A DNA stretch of 64,000 nt from Bacillus sp. CHD6a (lineage in GTDB: Bacteria > Bacillota > Bacilli > Bacillales > Bacillaceae_I): NCBI RefSeq assembly GCF_001293645.1, contig NZ_LBMD01000002.1:248001-312000 (forward strand), written 5' to 3'. Positions 15,915-22,842 of the stretch are shown here, in pieces. The notes below the pieces were generated by a model, which worked only from the letters and a program-made list of their open reading frames with translations, ran no database searches and was not told the origin of the DNA. A program made the translations under genes and the position numbers. The first letter of the stretch is position 1, and each line of letters opens with the position of its first letter.

Positions 15915-18047
15915 ATGTATATTACTGCAAGAGAAAGGCAGATCCTTGAGATTCTTTTATCGACGGATAAAGAAATAACAGTCGGGGATCTAGCGATTGA
16001 AATAAATGTAAGTACCCGAACCATCCACCGTGATTTAAAAGAAGTCGAGGGAACCTTGTCTCAGTATCAGCTGTCTTTACTAAAGAAATCAGGTGTGGGT
16101 GTCCAGATAATCGGGGAACCGGATAATATAGAACATTTAAAGCTTTTTCTTTTCAATGTAGATCATAATCAGTACACCGCTGAAGAAAGGCAGACAATTA
16201 TTCTATGTGCACTATTGGAATCGGTCGAACCGGTCAAGTTGTTTGCGCTTGCTAATGATTTGAATGTCACTATCGCGACGGTTAGCAATGATCTTAATAA
16301 AGTGGAGGAACAGCTAAACCAATTTCGCAATCTATCACTTATCCGAAAAAGAGGATATGGTGTACAGATAGAAGGCGATGAGAATGACAAGCGTAAGGCG
16401 ATGAGCAAGGTAATCACTGATAATGTGGATGAGTATGAACTACTGAGCCTTATAAAAGAAAGCATTCAAAAGAAGAGTAAGCCGTCATCCGACCCGATTT
16501 CGGAAAGATTGCTTGGTCTAGTAGAGAAAAAAAATCTGCATATTGTAGAGCGGACAGTGGATGAAATGAACAAAGAACTGCCCTATTCCATTGCGGATAG
16601 CGCGTATATGGGGCTGGTTGTCCATTTGGCATTGGCGATGGAGCGAATCATGCGTGGAGAAAATATTTCCATAGATCAGAGCTACCTTTTAGAATTGGAA
16701 GGGACTCCTGAATATATGATTGCCCAAAAAATCATTGAGAAGCTTGAAAAAGTGTATCAAACAGAAATTCCAGTCGCCGAAATTGGCTACATCACCATGC
16801 ATCTAAGAGGAGCGAAGTTAAGACAGGACAAGGAATATTTTGCAGAAGAAGCGGGAATGCAGGATGCCTTAAAAGCAAAGCACCTCATCCGATTTGTAGA
16901 AGAGAGGATCCACCAAAATCTTTCAGATAATCCCTCTTTATTGCAGGGGCTTGTTGCCCATCTTGGTCCTGCGTTATTCCGCATCAAGCAAAACATGGGC
17001 ATAACAAACCCGCTCTTAGATCGGATCAAAACGGAATATGCTGAATTATTTTCCATTATTAAAGAAGGCGTCGAGGTGACATTCCCTGATCTCTTGATTC
17101 CAGAAGAAGAAGTCGGTTTTCTGGTCATGCACTTTGGCTCTGTCTTATTGAACATCCATCAAGCCAGACCACTGCAGGCACTTGTCGTTTGTTCGACAGG
17201 CATTGGAACCTCAAAAATGCTTGCGACAAGGCTTCAAAAAGAAATTCCTGAAATAAAAGTATGTCAGAATGTATCTCTATTCGAGTTGAATCAGTTAGAT
17301 GATGCAAACTATGATCTGATCATCTCTACTATTCGTTTGCCTGATTTAAACAGAGACTATTTTATCGTCAATCCAATTTTAACAGATGAAGAATTAGATA
17401 AAATCAAACAGTATATCTATGAGCAGCATAAAAACAAATTGATAGAGTTAAAAGGTAATCTAGAACTAGAGGAAGCCTTTTATACCCAAGATCTTTCTAA
17501 AGAAGCGGTGGCAGATAATTTAGAAAAGGTTTCTCTCTATTCCAAAGCAGTTTCAACCTTATTGAAGGGCTTTATTTTTAAGAAGGGGGAAGGTGGCGAG
17601 TCCATTAGGACAGCGTTGCAGACTCTGTGCTTGGAGTTACAACATTTGGAGCAACTCTCCGATGTGACTCAGGTATTAAAAGACCTTTTGGAGAGGGAGA
17701 GGCTCGGAGGACTTGGGATACCGGGTACAAAGCTGGCATTGTTCCACGCCAAAAGTGAGGCTGTTATTAAACCAACGTTTTCTATTTACAAATTAGCTCA
17801 TTCATGTCCGACAACAGGAATGGATCAGGAGCCCATGAAAGTGGAGTCAGTCCTCCTTCTTCTTGCCCCCTCAAAGGCAGAAAAAGAGGTATTAGAAGTA
17901 CTGAGTCATATAAGTGCATCCATCATAGAAGACGACCGAAGCATTGCACGATTTGAATCAACGGACGGGGTTGCGATTGGAAATCATCTCGCTGCCACAT
18001 TAAACCGTTATTTTAACGAAAAATTAACTGAATTAAGGAGTGTTTGA
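15915..18047 (+). CDS. mtlR: Mannitol operon activator MtlR (PRD/PTS-regulated)
   Basis: 710 residues from the ATG at 15915; GGAGTGAG at 15903-15910 supports it over an upstream TTG. Domains in order: winged helix (residues about 5-60), a Mga-like second HTH (about 85-145), PRD1 (about 185-285, with VVHLALAMER), PRD2 (about 300-400, with HLGPALFRI), an EIIB-Gat-like domain with its cysteine in ALVVCSTGIGTSKM, and a C-terminal EIIA-Mtl-like domain with the ALFHAKSEA histidine. PTS phosphotransfer to these domains sets its activity so that mtl genes are on when mannitol is present and glucose is not. It lies between mtlA and mtlF and ends 3 nt before mtlF. Confidence 0.95.
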   Translation: MYITARERQILEILLSTDKEITVGDLAIEINVSTRTIHRDLKEVEGTLSQYQLSLLKKSGVGVQIIGEPDNIEHLKLFLFNVDHNQYTAEERQTIILCALLESVEPVKLFALANDLNVTIATVSNDLNKVEEQLNQFRNLSLIRKRGYGVQIEGDENDKRKAMSKVITDNVDEYELLSLIKESIQKKSKPSSDPISERLLGLVEKKNLHIVERTVDEMNKELPYSIADSAYMGLVVHLALAMERIMRGENISIDQSYLLELEGTPEYMIAQKIIEKLEKVYQTEIPVAEIGYITMHLRGAKLRQDKEYFAEEAGMQDALKAKHLIRFVEERIHQNLSDNPSLLQGLVAHLGPALFRIKQNMGITNPLLDRIKTEYAELFSIIKEGVEVTFPDLLIPEEEVGFLVMHFGSVLLNIHQARPLQALVVCSTGIGTSKMLATRLQKEIPEIKVCQNVSLFELNQLDDANYDLIISTIRLPDLNRDYFIVNPILTDEELDKIKQYIYEQHKNKLIELKGNLELEEAFYTQDLSKEAVADNLEKVSLYSKAVSTLLKGFIFKKGEGGESIRTALQTLCLELQHLEQLSDVTQVLKDLLERERLGGLGIPGTKLALFHAKSEAVIKPTFSIYKLAHSCPTTGMDQEPMKVESVLLLLAPSKAEKEVLEVLSHISASIIEDDRSIARFESTDGVAIGNHLAATLNRYFNEKLTELRSV

Positions 18048-18050
18048 ATC

Positions 18051-18488
18051 ATGACCTTACCAATCTTAGCTAAAGAAAATATCTTATTAAACGAATCTGT
18101 AGGGACAAAAGAGGAAGCAATTAAAAAGACAGGACAATTGTTAGTGGACCGTGGATACGTAGATGAAACATATATTGAAAAGATGTTGGAACGGGAGGAA
18201 TTAACATCCACCTACATGGGTAATTTTGTTGCGATTCCACATGGTACAGAAGATGCAAAAAAAGCGGTGAAAGAATCCGGGATTGCTATTGTACAAGTTC
18301 CAGCAGGTGTGGAATTTGGAGCAGGAAATGAAGTGAAATTACTGATTGGCATAGCAGGGAAAGGCGATGAGCACCTAGAAATTCTTTCGCAAATTGCGAT
18401 TGTCTGCTCTGAAGAAGAAAATGTTCAACAAATTGTGAAGGCATCATCTGCTGAAGAGATCCTAGAATTATTTGAAGGGGTTCAATAA
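18051..18488 (+). CDS. mtlF: PTS mannitol EIIA component
   Basis: 145 residues, a complete stand-alone EIIA of the mannitol-fructose family. The phosphohistidine is H64 in VAIPHGTEDAKKAV. It accepts phosphate from HPr and passes it to C391 of MtlA, and probably also to MtlR. AAGGAGTG precedes the ATG. It is followed by mtlD after a single base, so the two are tightly coupled. Confidence 0.95.
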   Translation: MTLPILAKENILLNESVGTKEEAIKKTGQLLVDRGYVDETYIEKMLEREELTSTYMGNFVAIPHGTEDAKKAVKESGIAIVQVPAGVEFGAGNEVKLLIGIAGKGDEHLEILSQIAIVCSEEENVQQIVKASSAEEILELFEGVQ

Positions 18489-18489
18489 C

Positions 18490-19632
18490 ATGAAGGCACT
18501 TCATTATGGTGCAGGCAATATCGGCAGAGGCTTTATTGGAGCTTTGCTTTACAAGGCAGGATTTGCCACCACTTTCGTGGATGTAAACAGTGAAATAGTA
18601 GATTTGATAAATGAAAAGAAAGCTTATCGAGTGGTGCTGGCGGATAAGACACAACAAGAGTTGGTTGTACGTAATGTGTCGGCCATCAATAGTATAAAAG
18701 ATAGCGGCAGGTTGGAAAAGGCGATAGTGGAAGCGGATATCATTACTACTGCAGTAGGCCCGTCCATCCTTCCTATTATTGCGAAATCGCTTGTAAGTGG
18801 ATTGCGTAAACGTCTTGAAACCAACGATGCGCCATTAAACATTATAGCTTGTGAAAATCTTATTGGCGGAAGCTCCTTGTTGAAACAGCATGTATACGAA
18901 GATTTGGCACCAGAAGAAATCGTGTTATTTGATGAGCTATTTGCTTTTCCAGATGCCGCTGTTGACAGAATTGTTCCAAATCAAACGAACACTGATAAGC
19001 TGATGGTCACAGTGGAACCGTATTATGAGTGGGTAGTGGATGAAACTGCACTTGTTGGAGAACCTCCGGCCATTGAAGGAATCACATTTGTCGGTGATTT
19101 GGCACCGTATATTGAACGAAAGTTGTTCACGGTGAATACAGGACATGCCGCAGTTGCCTATTTGGGTTATCAAAAGGGCTGCAAAACGATAGACGAATCA
19201 CTGACAAATGGGGAAGTCCGTAAAGTGGCGGAGTCCGCTTTGAAGGAAACAGGAATGGTCCTTGTGGGGAAATACGGATTCGATAAAAAAGAACATGAGG
19301 CATACATCGACAAGATCCTTTCGCGTTTTGAGAATTCCTATATCACTGATGATGTCACTAGGGTAGGACGCGCTCCGCTCAGAAAGCTCGGTGGGAACGA
19401 CCGCCTAGTAGGACCGGCAAAACAATACCTCGAGCTTTTCGGTCACCCTCCAAAAAACCTGATAAAAGCAATCGCTGCCGCCATCACATACGATGCGCCA
19501 AATGATGAGGAAGCCCAGACAATCAAACAACTAATCCGCGAAAAAGGATTTCAGCAAGCCATTACAGAAATAACCGGACTTGAAACGGATAACCCTATCG
19601 TGGAGGAGATCATGAAGGAAGTAGGGGTCTGA
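18490..19632 (+). CDS. mtlD: Mannitol-1-phosphate 5-dehydrogenase
   Basis: 380 residues from the ATG at 18490, with GAAGGGG 9 nt upstream. The NAD-binding motif GAGNIGRGFIG is at residues 7-17. The catalytic region includes ENLIGGSS and the NTGHAAVAYLGYQKG segment of long-chain mannitol dehydrogenases. It oxidises mannitol 1-phosphate to fructose 6-phosphate with NAD, finishing the pathway started by MtlA. The last residues VGV and the TGA stop lie inside a REP-like element (GTAGGGGTCTGA), so the natural C-terminus appears to have been replaced or trimmed slightly by that insertion. Confidence 0.95.
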   Translation: MKALHYGAGNIGRGFIGALLYKAGFATTFVDVNSEIVDLINEKKAYRVVLADKTQQELVVRNVSAINSIKDSGRLEKAIVEADIITTAVGPSILPIIAKSLVSGLRKRLETNDAPLNIIACENLIGGSSLLKQHVYEDLAPEEIVLFDELFAFPDAAVDRIVPNQTNTDKLMVTVEPYYEWVVDETALVGEPPAIEGITFVGDLAPYIERKLFTVNTGHAAVAYLGYQKGCKTIDESLTNGEVRKVAESALKETGMVLVGKYGFDKKEHEAYIDKILSRFENSYITDDVTRVGRAPLRKLGGNDRLVGPAKQYLELFGHPPKNLIKAIAAAITYDAPNDEEAQTIKQLIREKGFQQAITEITGLETDNPIVEEIMKEVGV

Positions 19633-19684
19633 CCCGCTGTGCGGTGAAGTGGTAAAGAGATAAAGAGGGATCTGAACCTCTCTA
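19624..19684 (+). repeat. REP-like element copy 2 (diverged), overlaps mtlD stop
   Basis: GGGGTCTGACCCG (19624-19636) is followed by CTGTGCGGTGAAGTGGTAA and a diverged second palindrome GAGGGATCTGAACCTC (19665-19680). It has no T-run. The stop codon of mtlD is the TGA inside the first palindrome. Confidence 0.85.
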
Positions 19685-19730
19685 CCGGTTGTGGGAGTTT
19701 TGCTTTTTGTTTCGGCGGCAAGGCTAGTTA

Positions 19731-19880
19731 AGATGGATATATTGTTTTTACAATGGATAAATGACTTTTATGATGGATATATTGTTTTTACAATGGATAA
19801 ATGACTTTTATGATGGATATATTGTTTTTACAATGGATATATCCCCTTTTACAATGGATAAATCATTTATTCAATGGATA
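19731..19880. repeat. 20-bp phased repeat array, ATGGATA(A/T)AT type
   Basis: GG cores occur at 19735, 19755, 19775, 19795, 19815, 19835, 19856 and 19876: eight units with 20-bp spacing except one of 21. Two unit types alternate (ATGGATATATTGTTTTTAC and ATGGATAAATGACTTTTATG), making a 40-bp higher-order repeat. The last three units drift. No reading frame is evident. Confidence 0.9.
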
Positions 19881-20062
19881 TAACCATCAATTGCTGGTTT
19901 TCGCTAGATTGCCTCCTTCAATTTTCCCAAAGAACACTTTCTTTCATGCAGGATTCGTCAATCGTTTAGGTCTTACGGGCAAGAAAGTGGATATCCGTAA
20001 GCTAGACAGGTTGATTGCTCAGCAAATCTTATAACCTATACCATCTATTCATTTAGACCATG
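19881..20062 (+). other. Intergenic stretch with a possible gene remnant
   Basis: Between the phased array and the lectin promoter, the frame ending at the TAA at 20032-20034 encodes a plausible protein tail (FHAGFVNRLGLTGKKVDIRK and onward for about ten residues). No start or upstream domain can be joined to it because the frame runs back into the repeat array. It may be the remnant of a lost gene or chance. I see nothing else in this part. Confidence 0.2.
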
Positions 20063-20092
20063 CACCTCCCCACACTCTTTCTGCATAAGTTA
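20063..20092 (+). promoter_or_regulatory. Sigma-K-like promoter of the lectin gene
   Basis: CACC at 20063-20066 and CATAAGTTA at 20084-20092, with a 17-bp spacer, match the sigma-K consensus (mACm and CATAnnnTA). The predicted start is about 25 nt before the GGGGAGG ribosome binding site. Sigma-K acts in the mother cell late in sporulation. Confidence 0.55.
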
Positions 20093-20125
20093 TTAGGCAG
20101 AAGTCTAGTTAGGGGAGGTTTTTAA

Positions 20126-21193
20126 ATGTTTTCACATCAGAATTCTGGTCAAAATCCTTATGCATATCGGCAAACGCCAACTGATGAGCGGCTGATTTTT
20201 TTCTATCCACGGCCAAGGCCATATTATCCTTATTATTATCCCTATTATCCGGCACCATATTATTACCCGTACTATTACCCTCGTCCACGTCCTTACCCGT
20301 ATTATAGAGATGACGAAAATGAGATGCGGGCCAGCTGGCGGGAATGGGAAGATCTTGGGTCGCCTTTACTTGGAATGAAAGGGGCACCTGCCGTTTCATC
20401 TTGGTCTGCCAATCGTCTTGACACGTTCGTGCGCGGGGAAGACAATCGTTTATGGCAAAAGTTCTGGAATGGAAGGCGTTGGAGTCGCTGGAATGACCTT
20501 GGCGCACCTCGAGGGGGCTTGAAAAGTTCACCTGGAGCTGTATCTTGGGGACAGAACCGCATTGATACGTTTGCCCGCGGTGCCAATGAAGGGATGTGGC
20601 ACAAATGGTGGGATGGACAGCGTTGGAGTCAGTGGGAAGATCTTGGTTCCCCGCGTGGTGGTTTTAAGGGAACACCATCTGTAGCTTCTTGGAGTGTCAA
20701 TCGTTTAGACTGCTTTGTACAAGGAATGGACAATAATATGTGGCACAAGTGGTGGGACGGATCGAGCTGGAGTCAGTGGGAAAACCTTGGCGCACCTCGA
20801 GGCGGCTTAACGGGATCCCCAGGGTCCGTGTCATGGGGGCCAAACCGCATCGATTGCTTTGTCAGAGGATTGAATGAACGCATGTGGCACAAATGGTGGG
20901 ACGGCAGTAGCTGGAGTCAATGGGAGAATCTCGGTACCCCAAGAGGCGGATTTGAAGGGGCACCAGCTGCGGCTTCATGGTCACCAAATCGGATCGATGT
21001 GTTTGTAAAAGGCGATGATAACCGCATGTGGCAGAAATATTGGAATGGTCAACGTTGGAGTGAGTGGGGCAATCTTGGTGCACCACGTGGAGGTGTGCAA
21101 TCCCATCCTGCAGCCGTTTCATGGGGCTTGGGCAGAATTGATACTTTTGTAAGAGGCAACAACAAGAAAATGTGGCACAAGTGGTATGCGTAA
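20126..21193 (+). CDS. Six-bladed propeller lectin-like protein (DUF346/PLL-type) with Tyr/Pro-rich N-terminus
   Basis: 355 residues. Residues 25-60 are a Tyr/Pro-rich tract of repeated YPYY and RPRPY motifs, with no signal peptide. From about residue 70 there are six consecutive repeats of 48 residues. Each begins W-S-x-W-x-x-L-G-x-P-R-G-G and continues with a P-x-x-x-SW core, N-R-I/L-D-x-F and M/L-W-x-K-x-W. This is the repeat of the PLL/DUF346 family, beta-propeller lectins that bind fucose or related sugars between blades. The lack of a secretion signal, the tyrosine-rich tail and the sigma-K-like promoter suggest a spore-surface protein. Sugar specificity is unknown. A 16-bp perfect hairpin terminator follows. 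Confidence 0.8.
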   Translation: MFSHQNSGQNPYAYRQTPTDERLIFFYPRPRPYYPYYYPYYPAPYYYPYYYPRPRPYPYYRDDENEMRASWREWEDLGSPLLGMKGAPAVSSWSANRLDTFVRGEDNRLWQKFWNGRRWSRWNDLGAPRGGLKSSPGAVSWGQNRIDTFARGANEGMWHKWWDGQRWSQWEDLGSPRGGFKGTPSVASWSVNRLDCFVQGMDNNMWHKWWDGSSWSQWENLGAPRGGLTGSPGSVSWGPNRIDCFVRGLNERMWHKWWDGSSWSQWENLGTPRGGFEGAPAAASWSPNRIDVFVKGDDNRMWQKYWNGQRWSEWGNLGAPRGGVQSHPAAVSWGLGRIDTFVRGNNKKMWHKWYA

Positions 21194-21232
21194 TTAACAG
21201 AAAATTATTGAAATTAAAAATAGTTGAGGATA

Positions 21233-21275
21233 AACTGGTAATACCAAACATAAATTTGGTATTACCAGTTTTTTT
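21233..21275 (+). terminator. Perfect hairpin terminator containing two FadR-like palindromes
   Basis: AACTGGTAATACCAAA (21233-21248) pairs perfectly with TTTGGTATTACCAGTT (21255-21270); the T-run extends to 21275. Each arm is itself an 11-bp palindrome of the form TGGTNNTACCA (21236-21246 and 21257-21267), with centres 21 bp apart. The TGGTNNNACCA core is that of GntR/FadR operators, and the fadR-like gene starts 25 nt after the T-run. The site may therefore end lectin transcription and also bind the regulator. Confidence 0.8.
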
Positions 21276-21299
21276 ATAAAAGGAGGGACTCTCAACAAT

Positions 21300-21977
21300 A
21301 TGCGAGTAAGTGATAAAATCGAAAAGTTATTTATTCAAAAAATACTAAAGGAAGAATTTGTGCCAGGCACACAAATACCATCGGAACGAGAACTTGCAAC
21401 CACATTTGGAGTGGGACGGCCCGTCGTTCGTGAAGTCCTCCAACGGCTGGAACGAGATGGATGGCTCACGATTCGCCATAACCAACGTGCTACTGTAAAT
21501 GATTATTGGAGAGAGGGCAATCTCATGACCATTGCCCACATTCTGAATGAAGAGGATATGATTCCAAATGAATTTATCATCCATCTCCTCGAGCTTAGAA
21601 AAAACCTTTCTCCCTCCTATGTGAAAGGAGCAGTTTTACATAAACCCTTGGAGGTCATTTCTTTATTAAAAGAAAGCGAAAGCATTGAGGATAACCCGGT
21701 TTCATTTGCTGAGTACGACTGGCATCTTCAAAGAGGTCTTGCAGCTGCTGCGTCGAATCCTATTTATCTACTAATCCTTAATAGCTTTGGGCATCTTTAT
21801 CTCAATCTGGCAACCTACTACTTCCAAGACGCCTCCAACCGGGAAGCTTCCAAAAACTATTATTTGAAGCTGATGAAAGCTGCTATAGAAAAAGACGGTG
21901 ACAAAGCGGAACAGCTCGTGCACGACATGATGGAACAAAGCATTAAAATGTGGGAGGAAAAATCCGCTGTAAAATGA
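21300..21977 (+). CDS. GntR-family regulator of the E. coli FadR type
   Basis: 225 residues. The N-terminal winged helix (residues about 5-72) reads IPSERELATTFGVGRPVVRE, then VLQRLERDGWLTI. The C-terminal helical domain (about 75-225) resembles the acyl-CoA-binding FadR_C domain, with ASNPIYLLILNSFGHLYLN and the YYFQDASNREASKNYYLKLM block aligning well with E. coli FadR by eye. In E. coli this protein represses fatty acid breakdown and responds to long-chain acyl-CoA. The B. subtilis FadR is a TetR protein, so this type is unusual in the family. It precedes a fatty acid hydroxylase by 24 nt, probably as an operon. The AAGGAGGG site is 12 nt from the ATG. Confidence 0.83.
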   Translation: MRVSDKIEKLFIQKILKEEFVPGTQIPSERELATTFGVGRPVVREVLQRLERDGWLTIRHNQRATVNDYWREGNLMTIAHILNEEDMIPNEFIIHLLELRKNLSPSYVKGAVLHKPLEVISLLKESESIEDNPVSFAEYDWHLQRGLAAAASNPIYLLILNSFGHLYLNLATYYFQDASNREASKNYYLKLMKAAIEKDGDKAEQLVHDMMEQSIKMWEEKSAVK

Positions 21978-22001
21978 ACGAAAACTAGGGGGGTATGAGA
22001 G

Positions 22002-22613
22002 ATGAAGGGGTACTACAGGGAGTTCTTTTTGTTTCCAGACATCACTGTTTTAATGATGCTGATTGTTGCGAGTATGGGGTGGATTGGTTGGAGTGGGTTG
22101 ACGTGGGGGGCGTTAGCGGTGTTTGTGTCAGGAATGCTGACCTTCATGTTCAGCGAGTATCTTACACACCGTTTTGTATTTCATCTGAAGCCGCCAAAAA
22201 ATCAATTTTTACTAAATCTGTTAAAACGTCTCCATTATGACCATCATACACACCCAAATGATCTACATTTGTTATTCTTACCGCTTTGGTACAGCATGCC
22301 GAATCTGTCGGTGCTCGCTTTAATCTTCTATTTAATCGCTGGCAGCTGGGGATTGACGGTGGCGTTTGCAAGTGGATTGATGATGATGCTCTTTATTTAT
22401 GAGTGGAAGCACTATGTTGCGCACCGTCCCATTAAACCGCGGACGAAATTTGGCAAATGGGTGAAGAAGACTCATATTCTGCATCACTTTAAAAATGAAA
22501 ATTTTTGGTACGGGGTGTCTACGCCTTTTGTGGATGTGCTGTTTGGCACACTTAAAAACGAGAAAGAGGTGGAAACGAGCAAAACGGCCAAAGATTTGGA
22601 AAAGCGAGTGTGA
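22002..22613 (+). CDS. Fatty acid hydroxylase / sterol desaturase superfamily membrane protein
   Basis: 203 residues with about four transmembrane helices. The histidine clusters of the di-iron FA_hydroxylase family (PF04116) are present in order: THRFVFH, HYDHHTH, HYVAH and HILHH, followed by NFWYGVSTPFVD. Such enzymes insert oxygen into fatty acyl, sphingoid or carotenoid chains at the membrane. The ATG at 22002 is preferred, with AGGGGGG 8 nt upstream. Sitting directly behind a FadR-type regulator supports a lipid substrate, possibly acyl-CoA dependent control. The exact substrate is not known. Confidence 0.85.
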   Translation: MKGYYREFFLFPDITVLMMLIVASMGWIGWSGLTWGALAVFVSGMLTFMFSEYLTHRFVFHLKPPKNQFLLNLLKRLHYDHHTHPNDLHLLFLPLWYSMPNLSVLALIFYLIAGSWGLTVAFASGLMMMLFIYEWKHYVAHRPIKPRTKFGKWVKKTHILHHFKNENFWYGVSTPFVDVLFGTLKNEKEVETSKTAKDLEKRV

Positions 22614-22786
22614 AACACAAACAAGGGAGGATTCGTATTCCATAGAAAAGTTCGAAAATAGAAGCATTGTTTACCATTCGGTCGCAATCCTTCCCTTTTT
22701 AAAGATAAGTGGGCCTCGAAGGTATATACTGTCGAATATAATCAATTATCATTCCTCCTTCCTTTTTCCAATCTATCAGTAATGTG

Positions 22787-22813
22787 GTTTAATTAATAGG
22801 CATTGTAGGGAAT
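22787..22813 (+). promoter_or_regulatory. Sigma-B-like promoter of the BCCT gene
   Basis: GTTTAA (22787-22792), a 15-bp spacer, then GGGAAT (22808-22813) resemble the general-stress consensus GTTTAA/GGGTAT. It would give a very short leader before the AAAAGGG ribosome binding site. Stress control of osmolyte uptake is common in Firmicutes. Confidence 0.4.
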
Positions 22814-22842
22814 AGAATAAAATAATAAAAAAAGGGATGTTG

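Noticed and set aside
19801-20034. 77-residue frame starting in the phased array
   Set aside because: The first half is translated repeat DNA. Only the tail looks protein-like, so it is noted as a possible remnant, not a gene.
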